64,000 bases of DNA, taken from the NCBI GenBank assembly GCA_001683735.1, contig LUGG01000004.1, forward strand, positions 620,001 through 684,000, written 5' to 3'. The stretch comes from Grifola frondosa. Its lineage: Eukaryota; Basidiomycota; Agaricomycetes; Polyporales; Grifolaceae. A model generated the notes under the pieces. That model had not been told where the DNA came from, searched no databases, and saw only the letters and a list, made by a program, of their open reading frames with translations. How positions within the stretch are numbered: position 1 is the first letter of the stretch; every line of letters begins with the position of its first letter. This document shows positions 1 through 11,643 of this stretch, piece by piece. The position numbers and the translations under genes are program-made.

Positions 1-1848
1 ATTTTCGAGGCTTGTGTCCGGATCGTGCCCTCTGTTTCTTCCACCGCTGCTGTCCGCCGCTGCACCATCCCCATCAGGCTTCGCACTCCCTCCCTCGCGC
101 GGGCACTTTTCCGCGCCTCCTCCGCGCGTAATATGTCTTCATCCAGCTCGCCGCCTGCGACTCTCTTGCGCTTGTGGCTACCTGTTTCATCCGCCGCTTC
201 ACTCAAACAACTGCCCAGTGTGACCGTCGAAGACAAAGACGGAGACGAAGGGAGAGTGTCCCACGCCGGAGGGGTGCGGAACAGCGTGAACTGGCTTGAC
301 GCTGTGGAGATAGCGCTGATGGAAGGGCGGGTGCCCGGTGCGTAGCGAGCGGGAAGAGATCTCGGCGTATGCGAACGGAGAGACGGAAGATCCGACAGAC
401 ACTTGGGTGCATAGAAGTGGAGCGCGGAGCGCTCTTCGGTTAACCAACTGATCTCGTGTGCTGCGATGGCTTCCTGTGTTCGGAGAGTATGCAGAGACAT
501 GTTGGCTGCAACGCCGCTTGCGTTGCTGAGAACGTGTGTTGAGTGTCCCCGTGCCACTTCGAAACCCGACTCGTCTGAGGAAATGTCACCGCTCTCTTGG
601 GAATTGTCAGACTGCTCGTCTTCGTCCTCAGTGCTTTCTCGATCGTCACTGCTATCCCAATCTTCTTCTCCCTTATATTGTGAATTATACTCGTCGTAAA
701 TCTCTATCCTTTCCTCCTCCATTGCCCGCCTCGGAGGCTTATAAGGAAGGAACACGTCCATGCGACCTTGAGCAATCAATCTGCCGTCACGCCGAGGTAT
801 TTCTGGGATGTCGAAGATACGTGTCTCCGGTTTGTGATGGAGGGAGTCGACATGCAGTATGAAGGGCTCGCGTTAGAGAAGAGTGTATCTGGTTTGACGG
901 TGAGAGAGGAGAGCCTTTCGAGGGCAGCGCAGAGGGCGTGGGATGGTACAGCTCGCTGTCGGCACAAGGATGAAAAAGATTTGCATATGTGCAACGGTAC
1001 GGGAGGCAGCGCGTGCCTCTAAGGTCTGCAACGCACGAATGCTCAACATTATTTGCACTCCGCCACAGAGTTTCAATCGACTCACCGACGACGCTGAGCA
1101 GGGGGAAGATAGCAAGGCAATCGAAGATGGCGTCTTCGACGTTCATGCAGTTTCTCAGACTGAGGACCCTTAGTCCCCAGGGGCCCCGCCTCTCCGGTGT
1201 GCCACTGTGTTCTTCATCGTTCGCCCACACCAGCGTTTTCGAGAGCCGCCGAACACCCCAGGCTCCCAGCGCTGTGCCGCTGGCGTCGAACGCACATAGT
1301 CCATGGAGTTCGCGGAGCTCAATTATGGTGTCATCTGTGAGTGCTTCACACCCAGGAAGCGAGAGCACGGTCAGAAGCGCGAAGTCAGGTGTGCTGGGTA
1401 CACGCTGGAGTAGCGGGAGGTGGACGTCGCTTAGCGGGAGGGTGTATCGGCGAAACGCAGGTGGAAGGGTGCGTACAGCTGAACGAGCAGCGCCCAGAGA
1501 CGCGGGTCGACGCACGAAAGGTCAAACGGGCGTCCGGTACGGGATGGTCGATACGAGGGGATGAGTGCGGTCAGGATATCAAACGAGCTAGAGGAGGATG
1601 CGGGCTCGTAGTGGATGCGCGCATTACCTACGGTGTGTACCTGGTCAGGAAAGTCGAGCAGGGCTTTTAGGCAGAAGTAGGCGAGAGACGGAACATAGGA
1701 CAGTGAGCGTGTCGAGCGTTGGGTTTGGACTGATAAGGCGGCACGATGGCAGGAGGACGAGGGAGGGTATATTTAATAATGGTGGTGCAGCATCGTCGGA
1801 AACGAGGGTTGCCTTGAGCGGTTTCAACAAGGTTATGGGTTTGCTCAT
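1..1848 (-). CDS. LRR-like conserved fungal protein, 3' end beyond window
   Basis: I read a minus-strand gene that starts near 1848 and runs off the left edge with no stop. The first part has a leucine-rich stretch around ALLDFPDQVH and WALLVQLY. The middle repeats a VLSLPGC / VLSLRNC pattern typical of irregular leucine-rich repeats found next to F-boxes. The last part is an acidic serine-rich tail (EDEDEQSDNSQES). One 60-nt intron (about 1032-1091) has a clean GTGAGT donor and CAG acceptor after FPLLSVV. The coding frame also changes near 1450 and again near 880. The first change could be a 47-nt intron starting at GTACGC; both could be base errors. No F-box is visible at the N terminus. 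The function is unknown. It may be a substrate adaptor, but that is inference. Confidence 0.55.
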
Positions 1849-2825
1849 CGAGCGAGACGACGTCGATGCGTCGCTGGCGATCAGATCAAGGACACGATCA
1901 CCTGACCGCGACGCTTAATAGGCGCTGGAATATTAGGTATCTTAAGTTGTAAGTATATCGGAAGTTCAACACCTTGAGCTCTATGTTCATCTATCAATGT
2001 ATCTTTCATTGAAGATGGTCATGTATTATTCAAGGTGCTTTTTTAACCGACGATGCTTACTTGTACAGGAGCTCCAGTTGATAAATTTTTGTAATTTGGT
2101 ACGTGGTGATGTCTACACTAGTACTTGTAACACGGTGGATCAATATGATCACCTCGACGCTGATCTCCGCAGCGAGCGGCTGATGGAGTCAACGCCACGC
2201 ACATCACAGTCTCAGCTATGTCCATGGGTCAACAGAGCTGGTTCTTCGCGTCGGGTGGATAATCCTTTCCGCTGTATGCAAGGTGCATAACGATGCCGAC
2301 GTTACTACGCCGGTAATTCGGACCCGATTCGACGACTGACGTCAGTGTATCCAGCTCTTCCTGAATGTTCATGCATCGTGCATATGGCGTTCCAAACCAA
2401 CTGTCTCAAGCGGTGGTTAAAGCCCCCGTCGAGATTGCTGTAGCGATCTGACCGTAGACGACAAGATGCCATTCGACTTTGTACCGCAAAGTTAATCTCT
2501 AACAACTATGGGCGTTATATGACTGAGACGGTCCTTGACAAGCTTCACAGCTTTGCACGGATGATATGTTGCCTCCAGTTCCACAATGCTACAGCTATCG
2601 CGGAAGCAACAAGGGTGTTCCGAATTTGGGACGGCGGTGACCAATTAGCGGCAACGGTTCCCACGCCCTTCATCACATCTGACGACTGAAACAACAACCG
2701 TCTTTATCATTTCTCTACCGTCTTTCCCTCCCACTTAGACCCAACGCAAGTCTGTTGAGGTCGTTTCGTTCTTTACTCACCTCTATCGACCGATATTTTG
2801 ATACCAACGAATCTTTTTACCGTCC
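1849..2825. promoter_or_regulatory. Divergent intergenic region upstream of FKS1
   Basis: This 977-bp gap separates the minus-strand LRR-like gene from the glucan synthase, so it should hold both promoters. A CCAAT box lies at 2641-2645, about 180 bp before the FKS1 start. A long pyrimidine-rich tract (about 2699-2750) precedes the ATG, as is common for highly expressed fungal genes. No coding sequence here has support. Confidence 0.5.
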
Positions 2826-5800
2826 ATGGCATCCAATCCGGGCTATGGACAGCCCAATCCACTAAACCCATTCGCTGCGCAGCAACCTTACGGACAGCCC
2901 TATGGACAACCCCTTCGTCAATATTCTAATGATTCTGATGGCGACTCGTACATGAGCAGGAATGCGAGCAGTGTCCCGCTGGCATCTGCGCCGTACTATG
3001 ATGGGCAGTACACACCTCAGTGTAAGTGCTGATCTCCGTTGTGCTGTGTTTCAGCCCTGTAGTGTATCGGGCGCTGCATAGCATCACGCGCCGTATATAT
3101 GCATGAATTGATCTACGAGCTCGCTCATGGCGTCGAGATATACACCCATACACGATACCTCTTCCGCAGAATCCGTGAGACTGATGGTTCCTTCTCTAGC
3201 GGTAGGCGAAGATGCGGCACTCAACGACTATGACCGACATTATAGCGCCTCTGTCGACTCGCACATGAGTACGGCGACGAGTATCCTGCCATCGAATCCA
3301 TTCTCCGATATGCCAAACTCAGGCGAGCCTTTCCCTGCGTGGTGGCGAGCGACAGATCCCGATGTCGACCGAAGAGATTGAGGATATTTTTCTTGACCTG
3401 GCGCAGAAATTCGGATTCCAGAAGGATTCTATGCGTAATATGGTGCGTAGCCATCTCTGTTAGAGAAGTTATTTAATTTTTTTTAAACTTTCTACAGTTT
3501 GACTTCTTGATGACGCTCTTGGACTCGCGTGCATCGCGAATGACGCCGAACCAAGCTTTGCTGACAGTACACGCGGACTACATCGGCGGACAGCATGCCA
3601 ACTACCGCAAGTGGTATTTCGCGGCGCAACTCAACCTCGACGATGCGGTTGGTCAGTCCCAGAACCCTGGATTACAGCGGCTGCGCAGCGTATCTGGGGG
3701 CGGCGTCAAGACAGCGGGTACGAAGTCGCTGGATAGTGCATTGAACCGGTGGCGAAATGCGATGAATAACATGAGCCAGTACGATCGGCTGCGTCAGGTT
3801 GCGCTGTACCTGTTGTGCTGGGGCGAGGCCGGGAACGTACGATTCACACCCGAGTGTTTGTGCTTCATCTTCAAGTGCGCAGATGACTATTACCGGAGTG
3901 CGGAGTGCCAAAGTAGAGTGGATCCCGTTCCCGAAGGTCTATATCTAGAGACGGTTATCAAGCCACTTTACCGATTCATGCGCGACCAAGGTTATGAGGT
4001 CGTTGAGGGCAAGTTCTCCGCAGGGAACGCGACCATGAAAAGATCATTGGTTACGATGACATCAACCAACTCTTCTGGTATCCGGAGGGTCTTGCAAAAA
4101 TTGTATTGCAGGATAATGTATGTTCTCTATACCCGTAGTTCGCACCCTCGCTGACGTAGGTCCAGACCCGTCTGATAGATATCCCTCCTGCCCAGCGCTT
4201 TACGAAGTTTGGACGTATTGCTTGGAACCGTGTCTTTTTCAAGACGTTCTTCGAGAAGCGTTCGGCCGCCCATCTTCTCGTTAACTTCAATCGCATTTGG
4301 ATCCTGCACATAGCGGTCTTCTGGTTCTACACGGCTTACTTTTCGCCCAAAGTCTACGCTCCGCATAACCAACAGAACCCGTCCGCGCCTATGACGTGGT
4401 CGGCGTCCGCGCTTGGTGGCGCTGTAGCCACGCTGATCATGATCTTCGCGACAATGGCAGAGTTTTCGTACATCCCCACGACCTGGAACAATGCATCGCA
4501 TCTGACTACGAGGCTAATTTTCTTGCTAGTGGTGCTGGCGCTCACCGGCGGGCCGACGGTATATATTGCCATTGTCGACGGCCGCCCAGGCCAGGGCAAC
4601 ATTCCACTAATCGTCGGCATTGTGCAGTTCTTCGTATCGGTTGTCGCCACGCTCACATTTGGTCTGATTCCGTCTGGTCGCATGTTCGGCGATCGTGTCG
4701 CGGGCAAGTCGCGGAAGTACATGGCATCGCAGACGTTCACGGCGTCATATCCCGAGCTGAAGAGGACCCAGCGCATTGCATCCATTGGACTGTGGATGCT
4801 GATTTTTGGGTGCAAGTTCACCGAGTCGTACTTCTTCCTGACATCTTCGTTCAGCAGTCCGATTGCCGTCATGGCCCGCACGAAGGTGCAGGGCTGCAAC
4901 GATAAGTACTTTGGAACTGCGTTGTGCAGTAACCAAGTGCCATTCGCTCTCGCGATCATGTATGTGATGGACTTGGTGCTGTTCTTCCTGGATACATATT
5001 TGTGGTACATTATCTGGGTGGTAGTATTCAGTGTTGCGCGTTCGTTCCACCTTGGCCTCTCAATCTGGACGCCATGGAAGGAGGTCTACACGCGGATGCC
5101 GAAGAGGATCTACGCGAAGCTCTTGGCAACGGCTGAGATGGAAGTGAAGTATAAGCCGAAGGTATGTTGATCTGCCGCATTGGTATCATATATGTCATAC
5201 TCATTTATTTGCCAGGTTCTCGTCTCGCAAGTCTGGAATGCCATCATTATCTCCATGTATCGCGAGCACCTTCTATCCATTCACAACGTGCAGCGACTCC
5301 TTTACCATCAGGTCGATGGTCCCGACGGTCATCGTGCCCTCCGCGCTCCCCGTTCTTTACTAATAATAACGGCAACGAAAGCGAGTTCTTCCCGCTCGGC
5401 GGAGAGGCCGAGCGTCGTATCTCTTTCTTTGCGTCCTCGCTCACCACTGCCCTCCCGGAACCCCTGCCTGTAGATGCCATGCCTACATTCACCGTCTTGG
5501 TTCCCCATTACTCCGAGAAGATTCTGCTCAGCTTGCGCGAGATTATCAGGGAGGAGGACCAGAACACCCGTGTCACGCTCCTCGAGTACCTTAAGCAGCT
5601 GCATCCCGTCGAATGGGATAACTTCGTCAAGGACACCAAGATCCTCGCTGAGGAGTCTGAGACGGTGACGCAATTCGATGGCACGGCGACCACGAACGAG
5701 AAGCCCGGCAGTAAGCGCACAGATGACTTGCCCTTCTACTGCATCGGTTTCAAGACTGCCGCCCCCGAGTATACCCTTCGTACCCGAATCTGGGCCTCGC

Positions 5801-8773
5801 TTCGCGCGCAGACGCTCTATCGCACAGTATCTGGCATGATGAACTACGCGAAGGCCATCAAGTTGCTTTATCGCGTGGAGAACCCACAGATCGTACAGCG
5901 CTTTGCCGGCAACACGGATAGGCTGGAGCGGGAGTTAGAGCGTATGTCGAGGCGGAAGTTCAAGTTCGCCGTGTCCATGCAGCGGTATGCGAAGTTCAAC
6001 AAGGAAGAGCTCGAGAACGCGGAGTTCTTGCTACGCGCGTACCCAGACTTGCAGATCGCTTACCTCGACGAGGAGCCGGGCCCGAAGGGTAGTGACCCCA
6101 GGCTATTCTCTGTGCTCATCGACGGTCACTCTGAGTTGGACGAGACCACTGGCAAGAGGAAGCCCAAGTTCCGTGTCGAACTGCCCGGAAACCCCATTCT
6201 CGGTGACGGCAAGTCTGACAACCAGAACCACGCCATCATCTTCTACCGCGGCGAGTTCCTTCAGCTCATCGATGCCAATCAGGACAACTATCTGGAGGAG
6301 TGTATCAAGATCCGGAACATTCTTGGCGAATTCGAGCAGTACTCCCTGTCTAGTCAGAGCCCTTATGCACAATGGGGCCATAAGGAGTTCTCGAAAGCCC
6401 CGGTCGCTATCGTCGGTACTCGCGAGTACATTTTCTCGGAGAACATTGGTATTCTTGGCGATATCGCTGCCGGTAAGGAACAGACGTTCGGTACCATGAC
6501 CCCCGTGTCCTGGCTTGGATTGGCGGAAAGCTGCATTACGGTCACCCCGATTTCCTGAACGCGACATTCATGACTACGCGAGGAGGCGTCTCGAAGGCTC
6601 AGAAGGGACTGCACCTCAACGAGGATATTTTCGCCGGTATGAACGCCATCGGACGCGGTGGTCGTATCAAGCATTCAGAATATTACCAATGCGGAAAGGG
6701 TCGTGATCTTGGTTTTGGCACCATTCTAAACTTCCAGACCAAACTTGGAACGGGTATGGGTGAGCAGATGCTCAGTCGCGAGTACTATTACTTGGGCACG
6801 CAGCTGCCAATCGACCGCTTCCTCACGTTCTATTACGGTCATCCTGGTTTCCACATCAACAACATCTTGGTTATCTATTCCATCCAGATCTTCATGATCA
6901 CCCGTGAGTTTCACACCAGCCTAGCATTCGTTCCTCGCTCATCTCATTTCTACAGTTCTATATCTGGGCACGTTGAACAAGCAGCTTGCAATCTGCAAGG
7001 TGGATACTACCGGTAACGTCATTGGAGGACAGCCTGGCTGCTATAACCTCATCCCTGTCTTTGACTGGATCAAGCATTGCATCGTTTCTATCTTCTTGGT
7101 GTTCTTCATTGCCTTCTTACCGTTGTTCATGCAAGGTCTGTTGAATCATTGCACTCTGGCTACCTTGTCTTATGGTTACTTTACATACAGAATTGCTCGA
7201 GCGAGGAACAGGCAAGGCACTGATTCGTCTAGGGAAACACTTCCTGTCCCTTTCGCCCATCTTCGAAGTCTTCTCCACGCAGATCTATTCACAGTCTATC
7301 CAGAGCAATCTCACGTTTGGTGGCGCTCGTTACATTGCAACGGGACGTGGCTTTGCAACGACACGAATCTCTTTCACGATTCTATACTCCCGATTTGCTG
7401 GCCCCAGTATCTACATGGGCATGCGGAATCTCCTCTTGCTTCTCTATGCCACCATGGCTATTTGGACACCGTATCTCATCTACTTCTGGATCTCAGTTTG
7501 CTCGCTTTGCATCGCACCCTTCGTATTTAATCCCCATCAATTTTCTTTCGCTGACTACATTATTGACTATCGGGAGTTCTTACGCTGGATGTCACGCGGC
7601 AATTCACGAACGAAGGCGAGCAGCTGGTACGGTTACTGCCGTCTTTCGCGCACCATGATCACTGGGTACAAGAAGAAGAAACTTGGACATCCTTCTGAGA
7701 AGCTCTCTGGAGATGTTCCCCGGGCGTCGTGGCGGAGTGTCCTGTTCGCAGAAGTTGTGTGGCCAATTTGCGTAGCGACAATCTTCGTCATTGCGTATAT
7801 GTTCGTCAAGTCTTTCCCCGACCCAAATGGGAGACAGAACCCGAGTCCCCTCATCCGTATCGCTGTTATTGCGGTTGGTCCGGTCGTCTGGAATGCAGCG
7901 GTTCTCCTATCGTTGTTCTTCATATCCCTGTTCCTCGGGCCTATGTTGGAGTCGTGGACGAAGTTTGCATCGGTTGTGGCCGCATTCGCGCACTTCCTCG
8001 CTCTCATCGGACTTGTCGCGTTCTTCGAGTTCTTCGTAAGTGTGCTGTTGATATACTGTCATTGGCTCATCTCATTCGTGGGAACAGTGGTTCTTGGAGC
8101 TCTGGGATGCATCGCATGCCGTCCTCGGTGTCATCGCAATCATCGCGATCCAGCGTGCTATTCAAAAGTTCCTCATCTCTGTATTCCTGTCTCGCGAGTA
8201 CAAGCACGATGAGACCAATCGTGCGTGGTGGTCGGGTAAATGGTACGGTCGTGGCCTTGGAACTTCTGCATTATCTCAGCCTGCTCGAGAATTCGTGGTC
8301 AAAATCGTCGAAATGTCCTTGTGGACGTCGGACTTCTTATTGGCACACATATTGTTGATTGTCATGGCGGTGCCGATGTTCATTCCGTTTGTCGACAAGT
8401 TGCATTCTACCATGATGTGTAAGTGTAATGGTTCGCTCCGTTTAGGTTGCTGCTAATTTGTAATGCAGTCTGGCTTCGACCATCCAAGCAGATTCGCCCT
8501 CCGCTTTTCTCAACGAAGCAAAAGAGACAACGTCGTTGGATTGTACGTTTCATCCGCATACGCGCCAGACTCTGATGCTAACGAATGATCTTTTAGGTCC
8601 TGAAGTACACGTTTGTCTACGTTGTGGTCGTGGCGTTCCTCGCTGCGCTGATCGTCCTCCGTATGTTTATCCTTTATTCATTTTGGGCGATCCTTGCTAA
8701 TCATCATCACGGCACAGCTGCGCTTTTCCGGGATCACATCACGTTACACTGTACCGTTTGCCAAAATATCTAA
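2826..8773 (+). CDS. FKS1: 1,3-beta-glucan synthase catalytic subunit (GT48)
   Basis: This plasma-membrane enzyme polymerises UDP-glucose into the 1,3-beta-glucan of the cell wall and is regulated by Rho1. The protein is about 1,780 residues across roughly ten short introns, close to the family length. It starts with a Gln/Pro/Tyr-rich N terminus ([16 protein letters not shown]), followed by the FKS1 domain ([19 protein letters not shown]), a first membrane cluster, the large cytoplasmic GT48 domain ([50 protein letters not shown]) and a second membrane cluster ending at QNI. The reading frame breaks at about 3340-3346, 4014-4019, 5348-5351 and 6500-6504. Each break falls inside sequence conserved down to yeast, and two are at C runs, so I read one gene with base-call errors. 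The exon 1/2 join (about 3020-3120) is uncertain. Echinocandin hot spot 1 reads FLTSSFSSP, which is unusual. Confidence 0.95.
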
Positions 8774-9202
8774 TGACCACGCTCGCGTCATTTTTGTCGG
8801 ACCGTGGCATCGGTCTATACGCGCATTTCCAGCTTTCGCATAGTCGTTCACTTTGTACATCCAGCTGACGTTGGCAGGCCCTCACAAGGGATATCTGTGT
8901 AATACTACTAGATCTATGCACTCTTATTATTTAGGATGAGATGGGGTGGAGGCGTTAGCGATAGTTGGAATATATGTTTCTCGTTATTCATAATAGTGTC
9001 AGAATACTAGTGAGTACTGAGTACTGAGTGCTAAGCGATGAGCGATGGGGCGTCTCATAGTAAAAATCCCGGAGATAAGCATTTTGAATGTACATATGGG
9101 AACTCAATAGGCCCAAAGAATGTCGAGTGGCATCAATTCGGAGCAGACAAGAAATAAATACAATCTATCGAGAAACCCTGTCGGTCATAATGCGATTATC
9201 TG
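8774..9202. other. Convergent intergenic region, FKS1 / DUF6533 gene
   Basis: This is the space between two facing gene ends. It is AT-richer than its surroundings and must contain both 3' UTRs. The only structure I see is the short heptamer repeat at 9012-9046. Confidence 0.5.
9012..9046. repeat. Imperfect 7-bp tandem repeat, five units
   Basis: Five consecutive heptamers read GAGTACT, GAGTACT, GAGTGCT, AAGCGAT, GAGCGAT. The first two are identical and the others drift. It lies in the convergent 3' region downstream of FKS1, and no function is implied. Confidence 0.7.
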
Positions 9203-10940
9203 TTAAACTACATGGTCAGCTACATCGACATCACAGCTCATAACAAGTGCACGACAGACCATATCGGGATCGTGTTCAACTGCCCTGGATAACCCAGCTT
9301 CAGCCTGAAGCTCCATTTCCTCACCTCTGCTCGGATCCGCTGAAGGTCCAGCATCACCCCCCTCCATGTCGCCTTCTGGGTCTATATCATTGTTATCCTC
9401 GCATGCAGCTGCGCCAATGTTCGCCTCCGGGAAAGAAAACCCGTGGTCGAGGGGTGCACCAAGTGGATTGACGAAGCTCGATGCGAATCGGAGAGTGACT
9501 GACTGGTTGGGAGGTTCGAACGGACGAAGGATGGGCTTTCAGGATCAATGTCATCGGCCATCGCACGGTCGACTTCGCGAAGGTTGAGGAGAAATCGGGA
9601 GACCAGGATTGCCGTCATTCTGGAACAGGAATCAGTAAGTAAAGCTTCACAAATTAAGAGATACATACGGCTCCTCAAACTCGATGACATAACTTGCATT
9701 CTGTGGATTGTTCGTGAATATCAGCGATGTCAAAGATATGGTTCTGCTCACTTGCGATATCGCAAAGTACATGTGCAATGCATTGAATATGATCAGGATG
9801 CTATCGAATCAATATTAGCTCGGACTCACAAGCACTACGAATAAGATGCAGTACTTACACAAAGTATATGGTGCCTAACGGGTTGATCGGCTCCCGGTAA
9901 GTCAAATGTAAAATAAGGAGATATGGGCTCACCATCTCGTAGCATCAACTTTGCAAATGATGCCCTCAAATGGACCTCGGCCCCAGCTATCTTGGTCTTG
10001 TTACTAAGCCAAGTGATTGCTACCACAAGTGCATCTGCAAGGCACAGCGATCCGCGAGACAATATGATTACTGTAGACTCGTAGTCAATAAAGATGCCAG
10101 CAAACTTGAAGCGTGCTGAACATACATCTATATAGTGATTGTTAGATTACAACGTATCTCATGCGGAGATTCACTGACCCTGTGGAAGTTGCAACGGGAA
10201 TGTCATCAAAAGCAATGCATCCCACCGGATAGAACAAATTCACAGGCGAATCTTGAGTGTAGCTATACTAAAGCGTAGCGTGAATATGAGGAAAACCCCT
10301 CATATCGTGGGGAGGCTTACTAGATTTACCCCTACAGGAGCCAAACCAAATACTAGAATTGTTGCGGCAAGCGGTCGGTTGTAGTCACTGAGGGCATATG
10401 CACGAAGACTGGAAAATGCTTGAAATAACGTCAGCGGTCTTTCTTTAGCCGCGTTTAGGAAGACTTACCTGCCCAGACAATGTACGGAAGAAGGTCGAAA
10501 ACCTGAACAAACCAGAAGATATCATGGCAACTGCTCGGAATGTTAGTTTTTAGAATCATCTACTTAAGATGATCTAGCACACCTCTGGAGGAAGAATTTC
10601 AGCAATCCTGACTATGTAGCGCCATATGAGCACTTACTTTGTCTGTCAATCGAACAGTCTCCACGACTGCCACTATAAATGCCAAGATAATGATATATCT
10701 ATTCAACATAAACAATATGGTCGCGCCCGTGGTCTTGCGCTTCCAAATTAGATATACTTCGCGATCGAAGGTGACCATGTAGTCGAAGACAAGGAGTGCT
10801 AGATTCAGAGAGAGACAGGCTCAGACAAGTACATGGATAAAGAACTTCTGTGACTCACCAGCAGCTGCAGCTAAACAATAATTCTCTATCAAACTAAAAT
10901 TACGAAGAGGATAGTTAGAGATAGTATTGTCCGCAGACAT
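9203..10940 (-). CDS. DUF6533-type multipass membrane protein
   Basis: The start is at 10940, giving MSADNTISNYPL. The gene is cut into many short exons and ends in an acidic tail at 9203. The N-terminal block (ENYCLAAAAALLVFDYMVTF, then DREVYLIWKRK) matches the conserved opening of basidiomycete DUF6533 proteins, which have about seven membrane helices and no known role. Further helices follow, including a segment with LADALVVAITW and a typical Ala/Leu-Arg-Asp loop (KLMLRDG). After about 9600 two frames compete: one continues to a stop at 9382, the other gives a more convincing tail (SFVNPLGAPLDHGFSFPEAN) to 9203. I prefer the second, which requires a frame change near 9490-9540. Such genes occur in many copies in Agaricomycetes, but only one is seen here. 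Confidence 0.65.
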
Positions 10941-11643
10941 CCTAGATAACGTACGCGCTCTGAATCAGTTGAATGATCGCGGCTTCTTCATCTGCATTGG
11001 CAGAACCCGATGACATCGTATGTGCTGCTGGTATCACGTCCGTAAAAACTCCAAACAGAGTTGAATGGGGTGTTGATGTAAAAAAGTCACGCATTTATTC
11101 CATGGGAGAGACGCCAGCCTCAGGAGGACGGAACGTCTACAGCCTTAGGCATGTTAGTTTTTGCGCCGTACAGGACCTGCTGGTACGATTTTGACCGGCG
11201 CATCGCGATATTGCAACACGAATCAAATGTTTCAATCTAAATATCATCAACTTCAGTGAAAATAAGGAACGAGAGCGGTTTTAGAACTGGCAGGGGGGGT
11301 TATTACGAGAGATCCGCGCAAATCCAAAGGTGTTCACCATGCTAGTAGCACCGGATTCACCATCCATCATTACGATGCTACCAGACGCCCCGGCGATGTC
11401 GGATTTGGAATTTCCAGACACGTGCTATGCTATGTACACAGCCGCCTCCAACTTGCTGAGTGCTCGGCGCGGCTGAGGTTGCTAGAAAATCCGTCCCTCA
11501 TTGTCCCGCTTCACCGCCTTGAACGTGATCGTACAGCATACTTCAGCGCTTCGGCTTTGATAACTATCCCAGTCATACTCAGCGATCTTAGCCTGTTCCA
11601 CGTTGACTGCAATTAGCCGAGGTGGCAGCTACTGTACATCAGA
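10941..11643. promoter_or_regulatory. Divergent intergenic region before zinc-cluster gene 1
   Basis: This 703-bp stretch lies between two divergent genes and presumably carries both promoters. A run of seven G lies near 11294. I see no supported coding sequence and no clear TATA box. Confidence 0.4.

Noticed and set aside
2826..8773. FKS1 as a pseudogene
   Set aside because: Despite four frame breaks, every conserved block is present, splice sites are intact and breaks coincide with short C runs in several cases. Sequencing error is simpler.
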